From positions 63,379,505 through 63,443,504 of the forward strand of contig CM069436.1 in the NCBI GenBank assembly GCA_035610365.1: a DNA stretch of 64,000 bases. The letters run 5' to 3'. A program made the position numbers and the translations under genes. The stretch is from Aquatica leii (taxonomy: Eukaryota; Arthropoda; Insecta; Coleoptera; Lampyridae). Under the pieces are notes generated by a model. That model searched no databases. It was not told the DNA's origin and worked only from the letters and a program-made list of their open reading frames with translations. Position 1 is the stretch's first letter; each line of letters begins with the position of its first letter. Shown piece after piece: positions 36,545 through 47,849 of the stretch.

Positions 36545-37457
36545 TTTTTAACGTATCTTGCTTTCCCTTCAAGGCATGGAATTTTTTTCTAAAAAAGATT
36601 GTCGCAGGCAGGATTCGAACCTAGATAATATTTGTGAATTCATTGTAAATTATAAATAAAATATGAAATAAGCTGTTAATGTTAAAAAAATTTTATTTGA
36701 ATAAATTGTGAGAAAGAATTGTTTCTATAAGAAACTGTGCAAATAATTTCTAATAATTTACATAGGTATAAAATAATATAAGAAAAACTGTTAAAAATAA
36801 GCGGATACACACATTTTCGGTTTCTTTATCAGACCTATCTTTTGATAGAACTAAGAGAATATGAAAATCAAGCTCCATACCAAACTTCATGTTACTAAGA
36901 CTTTTCGTTCGAGAGATATCGGGGGTACATCCATAGATAAGATAAAGAAGCAATCCGTGTATAAACAAGTCAAAAGAATTTAAAATTAAAAAAAAATCGT
37001 CGCAGGCAGAGTTCAAACCTAGATTATATAAAGAATTTACTTTAAATTATAAATAAATATCTAATAAACTGTTAATGTTAGAAAAAAAATTATTTAAATA
37101 AATTGCTAGGAAGAATTATTTCTATAAGAAACTGTAAAATTAATTAATTCAAATAATTTACATACGTACAAAATTATATAAGAAAACCTGTTTCAAATGG
37201 CGGATACACCTAGTTCTGGTTTATTATCAGATATATCAGATAGAATATGAAAAACCAGCTTCATACCAAATTTCAAGTTACTAAGCTTTTTGGTTCGAGC
37301 GTTATCATGGGTACATCGTTACACACATACACACAGACACCCAACATTTTTTTGTCAAAAAAACATTTTTCTGATTCAGGGAATCTTTAAACGTAAAATT
37401 ATGCAAAAATAATTTTTAAAAGAATTGCGATTGCTATACTTTCCTTATAGGAAAGTA
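36545..37457 (-). repeat. dimeric dispersed repeat, minus-oriented copy
   Basis: Same family as 22398-24420. On the minus strand: TGTGTGTAACGATGTACCCA, CGAACC, AGTAACTTGAAATTTGGTAT, GTATCCGCC, ACGTATGTAAATTATT, AACATTAACAGTTTATTAGA, then the B-box-like sequence, and the second unit with the same landmarks ending in GGTTCGAATCCTGCCTGCGA (36602-36621). The minus-strand start carries a hairpin palindrome TACTTTCC-5nt-GGAAAGTA at 37437-37457, which may be its terminus. Confidence 0.65.
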
Positions 37458-37508
37458 AAAAATTTTTATACAATCCTGACTTGCATATATTGCTCTTTCA
37501 ACACTCCA

Positions 37509-39729
37509 CTACAATGTATACAAGTGATACGTGAATACAAAAGAAATAACACTACAGTGATAAAATCCTGATTTATATCTTAATTTACTAAATTCTTCAT
37601 TAGATGAAGCTTTTGTCATTATGTCCGCAACTTGTTCAGTGGTCAGCACTCTATCTTCTGAAAGATTACGAATAAACTTATATTTCACATCAACTACTTT
37701 TAATCTTCGACGTTTCAACTTTCTTAAAAGTTGTATACGAGATTAATTGTTTCCTAATACCGTTATGGAATTATCACAATTTGATATAAAATCCAGCAAT
37801 AACTGTTTGATCTAGATAAGTTATGTTACTGCAATTGACAAAGCGACTTATTCGACTTTTGTGGGCAAAGATGAAACAGTTCATTTATTCTTGGTTGACC
37901 AACTTACTGAGTGTTCATACAAATAAAACACATGGCATGACGATTTTCTATCAAAGCTAGACGGCTAATCAAAATACAAATCTAATTAAGAAATTAGTAA
38001 TTACCTTTTTAGTGAAATATAGTCTATACAAAGTTTATTTAATGTATCTTAAAATTTTCTTTAGTTCTTTCCAGTGTTCATCTGTTGTCACTTTAAAATC
38101 AAAATTATAATTAACGGTAATGCACAAATCTGATCTAGTTGTTTGTGTTATGTAGGTAAGATATCCTACTAACTCTCTAAATGATTTTTCTGGAAAAGAT
38201 CTGTTACTGATGCGTGCGTCTTAGTTCCAAAGGAATTTTGACTGGTTTAAAATCTTGCCTACTAAATCGGTTTAATAATCTCGTAAGGCAAGATTATTGA
38301 CTTAATAACGTCGTCGACATATAGCAAATAAACCTGTTACATGCAGAAATTTAAATAATGCACTACCCTGTATATTGGTTTAATTAAAAATTACTTTTCT
38401 ATTTCTCGACGCCATCTATCGGGCTCGTTGGTCTCTTCTTATTGAATAGACGATATCCGGTGAGATACGGGCATTTTTGATATCGTTCACGATATAACAT
38501 ATGTCTGCGTGAATTAAAAATCGTTTTCTTAAAACATCCACGTGTTGTGACACGATGAGTAATAAAAACATTCTTATTTAACTAATTTAATCCACGCAGG
38601 GTAAGTGGCTTTTATTCTTTCTTTGATTAAAGGTAATTTTTCTGTCTTTTCGTTAGCGCCATGTGCTACCTCTTAAGTATGGGTGTTCTTGTCTTAATTT
38701 AAAATCTACAAGGGAAAATTATAATCGGAAGCTGTAGACCTAAGAACACTACGATACAAGGGCAGAATTTCTATGCGGAGGCAATTAATACCAGTAATTA
38801 ATATGACCTTGTTCGGAAGAGCCTAAGTACCGGACACAATTGAATTTCTCTTCGGAGGTAATAAATTAATACCATCGTAGACAAAAAGACATTGTAACAG
38901 CATACGATAAGTTTTGGTTCGATTACTTTCTTTCAAATGTTTCTTTTATCTGTTGTAGTTTGTGAGTCGCCAGGTAGACACGATTATTTTCAGGAAGTTT
39001 AATTACAGGAAGCCAGTAGGAAAACGTTTTCTGAAGGTAACCCTGAATTTGGTAAGTCAATTTTGATTTTAATTATTCGCTGTCGCTACGGTGCTACTCA
39101 TGAATGAATGAACTATATTTACTAATCGTGCCGAAACGTTCGAATTGATTTGTTTCTTATTATTGTTACTCAATTAGTTTAAGTAAATCACTATCGCATG
39201 CTGATTACGTCAACTGTCAATTATCATTATTAATGTAATTTACTTATGAAGATTTTTATATGTTCTGGTGGTTACACTTTTGTTTTACGTGTAGTGTAAG
39301 TTGCCGATACTTCTGATATTTTAGTACCTGTTTATATTTGTACTAGGACTAAATTTAATCACTGTGATGCTATCAACTTATATCATAATTGTTATTGATT
39401 CAAATTTTAATCTATTTATCGTTCTAAAGTAATTAAAGTGCAATTGTTGTTAACGATTTAGTTTTTTTCTTTGTTTCCTCCAGCTTTACGAACCTTAACA
39501 ATTTTGTACAAGCTTCGAGCCTCCTGTGCTGACCTAGCAGGAGCTATTTCTGCAAAGAACAAAAGATCTGGATCTTCCAAGTTTTTAAGGCTTGTTTTAA
39601 GCCATACAACGTTTTCTTGAATTGACATGCTATTCCCTTTTGCTCAAAACCTATAAGTGTTCTTATATTAAAGTATTCCCAAAACATTTCTAGACGATTG
39701 TCAAGAGAGATAGAATGTTCTAGTCCCAC
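37509..39729 (-). pseudogene. old copia-type pol relic, interrupted
   Basis: Minus-strand blocks in copia order: 39560-39660 (CQFKKTLYGLKQALKTW), 38306-38335 (VYLLYVDDVI, the RT palm motif), 38040-38200 (SFRELVGYLTYITQTTRSDL and HWKELKKILRYIK), 37560-37700 (VDVKYKFIRNLSED and LTTEQVADIMTKA, the RNase H tail). Many stops and shifts show that it is much older than the 27-31 kb copy and from a different lineage. About 1.2 kb of unrelated DNA (roughly 38345-39540) separates the YGLKQ and YVDD blocks, which are normally about 50 residues apart. Confidence 0.72.
38375..39085 (+). repeat. diverged dispersed repeat, copy A (inside the copia relic)
   Basis: Shares landmarks in order with 47850-48510: TACCCTGT.TAT, TTAAAAATTA.TTTCT, GACGCC.TCT, GTTGGT, GACACGA..ATT..TTTCA, then GGAAAACGTTTTCT and TGGTAAGTCA. 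Overall identity is low outside these blocks. It interrupts the copia relic. It may be a solo LTR or other repeat; no protein is encoded. Confidence 0.45.
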
Positions 39730-40129
39730 ATAAAGTAATTATATAACAGGCGAACAAACAAAATAAGTTTAGCTTTAAAATCAGTCTGAACTATTAAAAA
39801 TTTGTGAATCTAAATAAATAAATAACAGTGTTTAACGCGTGTGCTAGTATAAATAAATTACTAGTAAATTGTTTTTCTTAAATATCGTTAGCTATACATT
39901 TTATTAGTGTTACTTGTATTAAAAATTAATTACATTCATACTAATTTTGTCTATATATAATAATCGTGTAAATAAGTCAGTTTAAATAAATTAAATTTTT
40001 AAAATTAGTTACAATTGATGTCAGGTGTGGGGCAATCCTAACGTTTGGTAATTTAATATTGTGTAAAAAATAATAATAAGTACACAATTCACGTGTATTT
40101 GTTTATAAATTGTATTTATTAAACTTTTT
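39730..40129. other. AT-rich gap before the gypsy relic; LTR not identified
   Basis: No coding sequence. The 5' LTR and primer site of the gypsy relic should lie in or before this stretch but could not be delimited. Confidence 0.35.
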
Positions 40130-40135
40130 CTTATC

Positions 40136-40639
40136 CGTGCGGATTTAAAAAGAAAACTAGAAGAACGTTATTTAGAAATTAATGGTTCGAAAACTGCGTT
40201 ACAACTGCGGCTTTGCAAAGATCTAGAACAAAGTAGTATAAACGTTAATTTGTATTTGTTTTTATATAATAGATTTTAGTACGCTTATTAAAAAAATTAC
40301 AATTCTTAGAAGCAGAATGCAAACATGTTCAAAAACTCTAGAAAAATAAAAGAAAATGTTATAAATTTTGAAAAATAAATACAAACTAGCATTAAAAATC
40401 GAATAAAAACTATTGAAAACAACTGCAGGTTAGTGTTGAAAATCAGATTAAGTGTGCTCAAGAAGAAACGCAAGTATGTATTTTAAATTTAAAAGAAGAA
40501 ATTAGTGATAAATTAGACAAAAGAATAAAGCTGTTTAAAGAATTACTAATGAAACATTAAATAAACACTCACAAGTTTAAAATTCTACCTCTAAATTTTG
40601 ATGGAAAAGTTTCTTGGTTAGCATATTTGTTATGTTAAA
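40136..40639 (+). pseudogene. gypsy gag, N-terminal part with SAP-like motif
   Basis: DLKRKLEERYLEINGSKTAL followed by QLRLCKDLEQSSI has the L..L..R.L...G.K..L..RL pattern of a SAP domain, found at the N-terminus of some Ty3/gypsy Gag proteins. Further on, KFKILPLNFDGKVSWLAY matches the P.FDGK.SW..Y motif that starts the Gag core, whose continuation (YYKQFEAATANNAW) is found at about 43147, beyond the insertion. Confidence 0.62.
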
Positions 40640-41587
40640 AGTGTTTTGATGTAATTTTTGTACCATATGAGTTTTGTCCTGGAACGCCTATTTTTCCTTA
40701 CATTTCGATTGTTGGCTGTCATTTTGTTGTTTTTCTTGACGCATGGAATTATCACAAAAAAAAACAATTTTTTCCGGTGACTGTGGTACGGTTTGTACAT
40801 AATCATCTAACTACGCGCTCAACGAGGTTTTCATTTCTAAATATTTACACTCATCTACGTTATAAATTGGCGTAGTACTTTTACTGCGTATGTAAAAGTT
40901 TTTCTGGGGTAAAAATTGATTTATATTTTTGTGATTTAATTTGATTTTCCCGTAAGACAATTAATTAGCAATTTTGAACACCCACACGTATTGCATTAAC
41001 GCGTATTGACACCTTTTCATTTGTATTAGAAAAATTCCTATGATGACGTCACGATCTATGACGTAGTAAAAACGGTGTTGCACCTTTGTTAATTGAGCGC
41101 CTAATAATCTAGACGAAACTTGGCGCATCTGGTATTATATTTATTATTCTACATTTTCTTTATTTACGTTGTCAGTGGTTTTCACACACGACTGTATGTA
41201 CATATCAGGTTGTAGTCACAATTAACTATAAAGCTTTTGTTGTGTGTAATATACTATTACAGTTGAGCTGAATAAACAAAGTCCCTGGAGAGGCGTGGCT
41301 GGTGTCACTCTAATCTTAAACGTACACTCAAATTAAAAAGTATTTTGGTGGGAAATTCAAATTATTCATAGGTTACCTGTGTAAATAATCATTAGAGCTT
41401 GTTGAAGTTTGAGGTTATTTCAGATAAACACTTGATGACTTTATGATTATTAAAATAAATTGTAATTACACATTTACTTTTCTAAAAGATGAAGTATGGC
41501 ATTACAAAATATTACATATTTCTAAAAGTTATTCTAAAAATTACTTATTTACATCAAAAAATACAATCATAAAAAAAATAAAGCAGT
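40640..41587. other. left part of the DNA inserted in gag
   Basis: Non-coding. Contains AAACAAAGTCC (41274-41284), a possible terminus of the transposase insertion because its complement lies at 42737-42747. Confidence 0.35.
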
Positions 41588-42340
41588 TCAATCACTGTCA
41601 CTTTCGTCTTCTCCACTACAACTTTCATCGTCGGATGATCCTGTGTTCACCATAAACGACAGGTTTTCCACCGTTACATCCAGCAATCCATCACGTTGCC
41701 ACATTTCTTGCTCCAAGTGATTTACATGTCGACAATGTTTGTCCCAGTCCGATGCAGTTACATCAGAAAATGCATTTCTCACTAAGGCTTCGATCTCTAA
41801 ACCACTCTGTGTAACATTATTCATAGCGATCTTATGTTTCACTAAACTCCATATCAACTCGATTGGATTTAGGTCGCAGTGGTACGGTGGCAGATGTAAC
41901 ACTGCATGCCCGTGTTTTTTAAGAAGTTCGTCTACGTAATATGTCTTCATATAACTAAATTGCTTCACTAACATTATTAGTTCTGCTTTACGCATTTCAT
42001 TTGTTGTTGTTACTCCATTATTTTCGAGCCATTGTCGAATGCTTTCCTTATGTTCTGCTTGTGTTGGAGGTTTATTAATTTGTACGCTGTGATAAGGCGC
42101 ATTATCCATGACAACAATACCATTAGGAGGCAAGTTTGGAATTAATTGTTTTTCCATCCACTGCATAAAGTTGGTATGGTTCATGTCGTCGTGATAATCA
42201 CCGGACTTAGTTTTAGATTTAAAGATTAAAAGGCCATTATTAACAAATCCATATGATCCACCTGCATGCACAATAATGTACTGGCTTCGGAATGAATGGT
42301 TTTCTTCGACTTAGATTCCATGTTGGTAAATAACAGCTGA
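41588..42340 (-). pseudogene. IS630/Tc1/mariner-superfamily transposase, DD82E (Sailor-like) spacing
   Basis: A 228-residue open C-terminal part: YIIVHAGGSYGFVNNGLL, IPNLPPNGIVVMDNAPYHS (second catalytic Asp), about 80 residues including a lysine/glutamate-rich helical insert, LHLPPYHCDLNPIELIW (third acidic residue, Glu of NPIE), and a Ser/Asp/Glu-rich tail. Eighty-one residues separate the Asp of VVMD from the Glu of NPIE, far more than the 34 of mariner and matching the DD82E group of the superfamily. Upstream, an in-frame stop at about 42312 and an acceptor-like CTGTATTGTTTCAG (about 42335) suggest an interrupted or spliced N-terminal half that is not found. It entered the gypsy gag region and is much better preserved than its host. 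Confidence 0.72.
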
Positions 42341-43079
42341 AACAATACAGAAAGTAAGTAATGTAAAAATCTCCATAGAAATTAGTTATTGTGTGTAGAA
42401 TAAATACTGGAATTAAATACAGATCTTTAAATAATGAATACAAAGTAATAACTGATGTCGAGGTTATGCTACAAAAAATTGGGTTATACTTAAAATAAAA
42501 ATTATAAATACACATACCTTGTTCACAAATAATGGCATTTAAAAGAGTCTTTATAAAGACTAGTTGAATAACGACGAATTTTTAAGTAAAACAGCAGGTA
42601 AAGATGTAAACATACACGAGGCAATCAAGGAATTTTGATTGTAATTTAATTTTTCAAGCGGACGGTACTTTCTAATTGTGATTGGTTGAAACATTTGCCG
42701 CTTTCAATTTTTAAAGTTAGTTGACATATTTTCCGCGGACTTTGTTTGCTTCGGCGCTCTGTAAACGGTGCGCTCTGATTCTCTTAATGATCGAGGTATA
42801 GCATATTTGTGTTATATTTATTATATATACCAATTTAAATTTGTTCTTTTGGAATGTAAAAGTTAGACTGACAACATTAATTTTATGTACAACGTGTTGC
42901 CCAACCGAAGGAGGCTTGCATTAACAATTATTGTTTTTGATTTGTACCTACGTACTAGCAATTGATAGCATCTATGTAAATCTACCTCGCTTTATTTTTC
43001 TAAACTCTCTTTCTGTGATAAAATAAAAATATATTCGTGTTACAACACAGGTAGTCATTTGTTTTTATAGCCACTTCTT
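42341..43079. other. right part of the DNA inserted in gag
   Basis: No coding sequence recognised. GGACTTTGTTT at 42737-42747 mirrors AAACAAAGTCC at 41274-41284. Confidence 0.35.
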
Positions 43080-43760
43080 CACTTGCCGAAATATACTGAA
43101 ATAGTCGCCAGCAATTTAGTTACGAGAAAATCCTCGTAACGTACTACAAGCAGTTTGAAGCCGCAACTGCAAATAATGCTTGGAGTAACAAGCACAAAAC
43201 AACGTCTCTAATAGTAATTTTACGTAGAAACGTGCTTAAAAATTTGTAGACTGTTTTTACCTACCTTAAAAAAATTAAGAATTGTTATTCTCACGTCTAA
43301 AAATGAGATAAGCAACATTAGCAACAAATGCATCGAGTTGAAACAAGAAACCGCGTTCAAAAATCTGCAAAAAGCTTTCAAGAGTTTAAGGTTGGTATGG
43401 CCAGATTGACACGTCTTGCGTATCATACAGCACCAGATTCTTTTTTCCTGAAGCAATTAAATATTCAAACCCTGCAGACGAATTTCGTGACAGCAAAATG
43501 TAGCAAATTCTACGGTTAGCTCAAACTAAGTCTATAGAACTGCGGTGAAATAGACCACGTACGACGACAAAAAGAGACAAAAGCTAATCTCATCTAGTCA
43601 TACACTTGAAATTTCAATCCAAATTGCATCGTCTACAGAAAAAATGCATAGCATAAATCAATAAACAAAGTGCTTAGTTACTAGTCGACACGGGAGCGAC
43701 AAAAACCATCATTCGTCCTGACATGTTATTAGAAAATAAAAAGACACCATCAGTAACAAC
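43080..43760 (+). pseudogene. gypsy gag C-terminal part and protease
   Basis: YYKQFEAATANNAWSNKHK near 43145 continues the Gag core. ETRNRVQKSAKSFQEFKV and MARLTRLAYHTAP (43330-43440) match the Gag segment LQ.+...V.RL..LAY..AP. The CCHC knuckle is not recognisable. LLVDTGATKTIIRPDML at 43676-43730 is an aspartic protease with the DTGA triad. Frames change at least three times. Confidence 0.7.
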
Positions 43761-44439
43761 CCGATTTTCAACGGCAACTTGGCAAAGAAATACCTATCCA
43801 CGGACAAGTAAAAGTAACCATTAGTTTGGGAAATATAGTACTGATAGTCAACATCACAAAAGAAATTATCCTGGAACGTTATAAAAAAGTATGGGTTAAA
43901 TTTGAATATAGAAATTAATTAATAGGAAAGAAAATCCTTTTCCTTCGATGGAGAAGGCAGCCGTGCAAGTCTTATTAAGTAAAGACACGACTATACTTGG
44001 GACGAAGCAGAAGTGTGAATGATAGTACGCTTAGATGAAAATTTCAAGGAAAGTTACATTCACGGTATTAAATCGATGGAGAGCAACTTGGTTAACTACT
44101 AGTTGGCAGAATATATGTACAAGTAAAAAACGCGATGGCAGTGAAAATCTTGAATCTCAATTTAAATCTAGTAACGTTGAAAAAAAAGACCGTAATAAAC
44201 CAATATACACCAAGATCTCACAACATCTATATTAGACATTCTTGCCTCCAAGTGCCAAAACTTCAACCAAGCTTAATTGGTTAAAATTAAAGTGGCAGTA
44301 GCAAGATGTGTTTGTGCAAAAAAATGGTTCCAAAAAAAGAATTGACGTCGTAAAGCACAAAATTAATACCAGAGATACGACAACATCTACGCCGAGTTCC
44401 TTTGGCAGAACAAGAAGAAAATAATTACTGATGTAGAGA

Positions 44440-45115
44440 GAAAATGTACTAGTAAAGAATAAACATAAACCAACAAAGTTTTGCGTCAATTACGAAGAAT
44501 TTAACGATGTGACCAAAAAGAACACTTGCTCTTACCGAGAATTGAAAATACCTTAGACAATATTTTAGTCAAGATCCTAGCGGTTTTTCACGTAGATTTA
44601 AAGAATGGTTACGGGCAAGTAGAATTGGAATCCAAGAACTGTAAAAACCGTTTTTGCAATTGAAACTAAACTGCGACAGCTTAATGTTATGCTCTTTGGT
44701 TTGTGAATTGCTCCTACGACGTTTGAGCGTTTGATGTAAACAATTTAACAAGAACTAAGAAGACGTGCTTGGTTTATCTAGACAGATAATGAAACTGAAA
44801 GGTCGTTTAAAAAGCATTTGAACTACTTGAAAGAAGTATTTTCAACATTTATGTGAGACAAATCCAAAACTATACTGAAAAAATAGTCACGTAGTTAAGA
44901 AGCAAGTGCAATACCTTGGCCATGTCGTATCTATAAATAAAGTAAAGGCTAACCCAGACAACGTTAGGACCGTGCAAGAATGGTCAAATCCAATCTACAA
45001 ACATTAGGTTTGAAGTTTATTTAGGTTGTGCACTTATTACAGACAATTTATAGCCGAATTTGCCAACATTACCAAACCTTTGACAAAATTAACTACGGAA
45101 AGAGCATGATTGAGA
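44440..45115 (+). pseudogene. gypsy reverse transcriptase remnant
   Basis: Blocks: KPTKFCVNYEEFNDVTKKNT (K.R.CVDYR.LN.VT), the TVFAIETKLRQLNVMLFGL block, then APTTFERLM (F...PFGL..AP.TF.RLM), VYLD (where YVDD is expected; motif C has decayed), QVQYLGHVVS, VRTVQEWSNP and FIAEFANITKPLTKLT. Their order and spacing are those of Ty3/gypsy RT and the start of RNase H. Many stops and frame changes; RNase H beyond 45115 cannot be followed. Confidence 0.72.
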
Positions 45116-45504
45116 TGAAATAAAGACACATATAGAAAACTATGAAGTTGTTAGATAGTAAATATTACAACCGAGAATTTCAAAAAGTGTATTTCAATTA
45201 TACGCGGCATTACATTCCTAACTGTACTACGCAAGTGCAATAATTCGTTTGTATAATTACTAAAACCATCATTAGAGACCAGATTTTTCGTCTTATTTAA
45301 ACTCATCAGCAATGGAAAACTGTAATGCTGTTTCCACAACTATATAAAACCAATTACCATATTTTATCCCATTCGGGTGTTAAATTCATTAATAAATCTG
45401 AAACTGAACGCCATGTCGTCGGAACTAAGCTACGTACAAGTTAAACCATATGTAGAAAATTATGAAGCCAAAAATGCACAACACCAATGATACAATAGAG
45501 CGTA

Positions 45505-47300
45505 AGAAGTTCTTTAGAGAGAATGGCGATTGACATTATAGCGCCGTTCAATGATATGGTGTAACAATCCCGAGTCTGTTACATTAATTTTGTTTTAGTT
45601 AAACTTTATTGTAAAATTTATTGTTTAGTGATGTTGGTTGCATACAACGTTTTCATTTTCTATTTATTATTATCGGCAGTTCGAGGTTTTTTTTTGAATA
45701 AACTTGGAATATCGGGCACTTGCTATCATTATTTTGTCAAGTGAACATACCATTTAATGGTAAAATTTGCGTTTTTTGACGGTAATTTAACGAATATGTA
45801 AATTCCACATTTTTGAACATTAATTAAATTGTAATTTATATTTGATTGGGCATCGTCGTTCTTAGGGACGGCGATTTTTGGGAAACGGCTTCCGTTGCAG
45901 TGAACTACTGAATTGCCAGTATCTAAACTATTATTCCGATTTAAGTAATTAACTCGTTTGAGGACGTATTATTAGTAAGGAAAGTTATCAGCGGCGATAT
46001 CGGTGAGTCCGTTCAATTAGGTCAAGGCTAGTTCTGGCTATCATAGGACATTCTTTCATTTGGCAAAATATGCCCTTTCGTATTTTAATAGAGTTTTAAT
46101 TTAACACCTAAAAGAAAAGCAGTAATAATTATTTTGTAATTTTCATATTATGTTTATTTTTGATTATAATCGTTGTATGTTGTGCGGCTTTAATTTAATT
46201 TAATTCTTATTATCTAAGTTTAAGTACAATATAAAAATTATTTAGCAACGTGTGAGAGTCACGGAAGCTTCCAGCCCTCGTTACATTTTGTGTACAATAA
46301 ATATTATAATTAAGATACCGCCGGTGTACAAGGAAAAACGTTTAGAGTGCTGTTCTCCGGACAGCTGGCGCCCATTGTTTTTTTTTTGCATTTAATTGCG
46401 AATAAGTTTTATTAAATTAGTATTGCTTTTAATATAGGTTTTATTTAACTCAGTATCAACCTTACCCACGACCATAATCGTCGAGGTTTTGAGTTAGTCT
46501 GGGCTGAGCACCGTCTCGCACAATTGCATCTCCGCAGGTGGTACAATGGAAAACAAATGCATTCTGGTAGCTAGATAGATTATTTCACAAAATATACGAA
46601 TGCTTACATTATACCAAATAACAATCAGCTACAGTCGCGGACGTTTAGGTAAAAAAGTGTTTCTGCAGTTTGAAGTTGCGTTTGAGTTACATTTCGACTA
46701 AGGCCGCAATTTTGAATCTGCTTTGTTTCAAAAAGTTTGGCAACTGTTAAAAATTAAGAAATCAAGGACGACGCCTTTCTAACCTCAATCTGATGATATG
46801 GTTGAACAGATTAATCAAACAATGGGAAAGTAGTTCCCGAACACCAAAGAGACTGGGATTACTATTTGCACACGTTCTTAATAGCGTATAAATCATCCGT
46901 TTACGATAATACAAGTCAAAATCATCCTGTGTAATGCGCGGTCGCGAAATACGACTACGATGCGATTTCCAATTTGAGCGAAGACCAGAGGAAGAAATTG
47001 CTAGAGAAGCTTATGCCGGCAAGTTGATGAAGAAGCTAGACGAAGGATGTAAAACGGTTCAAAAAAACAGAAAAAAGGCCAGGTATCACGTTAAGGTACA
47101 AAACATTTAATTTTAGCAGAGCGATATAATGTGGTTGTATAATCCCTAAAAAATATGTGGTTTATTGACTAAAGTGCAGAAAAGACCTTTATAAAGTTCT
47201 GTGGCGTAGTAATGAAGCTAAAAGTAGTCCACATCGATCAACTAGTCTCATTTGCTGGCAATAACAGCGTTGCCGAAGACCAAGTACAAACCAAAGTAAT
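45505..47300 (+). pseudogene. gypsy integrase remnant, split by an LTR-type insertion
   Basis: SLERMAIDIIAPFND ends at 45556, and MENKCILVA followed by DYFTKYTNAYIIPNNNQ resumes at 46546: a contiguous integrase core (D..GP...GN..ILV..DYF.K) split exactly at the duplicated ATGG. Then GRNFESALFQKVWQLL, TTPF.PQSDDMVEQINQTM, RDWDYYLHTFLIAYKSSVYD, AYAGKLMKKLDEGCKTVQK, VWLYNP and KVVHIDQLVSFAGN, the integrase C-terminus. Frames change several times. Confidence 0.8.
45560..46545. mobile_element. 986-bp LTR-type insertion in the gypsy integrase, ATGG target duplication
   Basis: Ends TGTAAC..GTACA, flanked by ATGG on both sides (45556-45559, 46546-46549). The interrupted integrase reads straight through when the insert and one ATGG are ignored, so both borders are secure. 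AATAAA lies at 46297-46302. A gypsy-type primer-site core TGGCGCCC is at 46366-46373, just after GGACA, so the insert may be an LTR (45560-46363) plus primer site plus 180 bp of leader rather than a plain solo LTR. No protein is encoded. Confidence 0.72.
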
Positions 47301-47339
47301 ACCAATCGGAACTAGAAATTGTGTCAACGGAATAGACTT

Positions 47340-47757
47340 ATGAGCATGCACGAGTATTTTATAAAAGCTAGGTGCAAAGTTACAACCGTAAAGCAAAATG
47401 ATCTGTTCCAAATACAAAGAAATTCTGCTATTGCATATTGTGTGAATGAAGACTTTGAGATGTCCAGTAGGATTGCGGTAGTATTTAAAAAAATAAGTTA
47501 GATGAGTTACTAGAAAGTCTGAAAAATACGTGAAGACCGACGCTCTATTTTCTATCTGGATACCAAAAAGTATTCACGTGCAAAACTGTTATACACAATC
47601 TTAAGAAAGAAATGGAGTTTAATAACATTAAAGAAAGTGGCAATACCTAAGCTTGGTTGCTGCTTGGAGCAACTGAATTGGAGGACAGTGCTTAGTGCAG
47701 ACGGGGTAGGTTACATTCAAAATTTCGTGATTGTTTTGGAAAACTAGAACAAAAACA
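47340..47757 (+). pseudogene. TARG1/OARD1-like macrodomain reading frame downstream of gypsy pol
   Basis: Starts at ATG 47340, about 40 bp after the integrase C-terminus. Blocks: KVTTVKQNDLFQIQRNSAI, AYCVNEDFEMSSRIAVVFKK, a shift and stop, IFYLDTKKYSRAK, a shift, VAIPKLGCCLEQLNW, and a hydrophobic end (NFVIVLEN, stop). This follows the TARG1/OARD1 macrodomain: GDLF, S.AHC.S.D..M..GIA..FK, YYL.TK, ..MPRIGCGLD.L.W, ..I.VY. Macrodomains bind ADP-ribose; TARG1-type ones remove it from acidic residues. The catalytic Asp of GCGLD appears as Glu. Two or three frameshifts make it a pseudogene, decayed like the gypsy pol, consistent with being part of that element. No zinc finger or signal peptide is seen. 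Confidence 0.68.
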
Positions 47758-47849
47758 AAATCTAAAATCTAATCATAGGGCTCCAGAAAAGAGTAAAGCT
47801 CATTGGACTAGAGGCCCTTTGTTACGTGCGAAATTTTCACAACGGAGTA

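Larger units (their letters stand above)
40130..47330 (+). mobile_element. Ty3/gypsy retrotransposon relic with two insertions
   Basis: Plus-strand gag, protease, RT and integrase blocks occur in Ty3/gypsy order across 7.2 kb. Two later insertions lengthen it: about 2.5 kb inside gag (about 40640-43130, containing a DDE transposase) and 986 bp inside integrase (45560-46545). Without them the element is about 3.7 kb. Every domain is frameshifted. LTRs were not delimited. Confidence 0.82.

Noticed and set aside
41274..42747. AAACAAAGTCC and its complement as true terminal repeats of the DD82E element
   Set aside because: Only 11 bp match and no TA duplication is seen next to both ends; kept only as a possibility.
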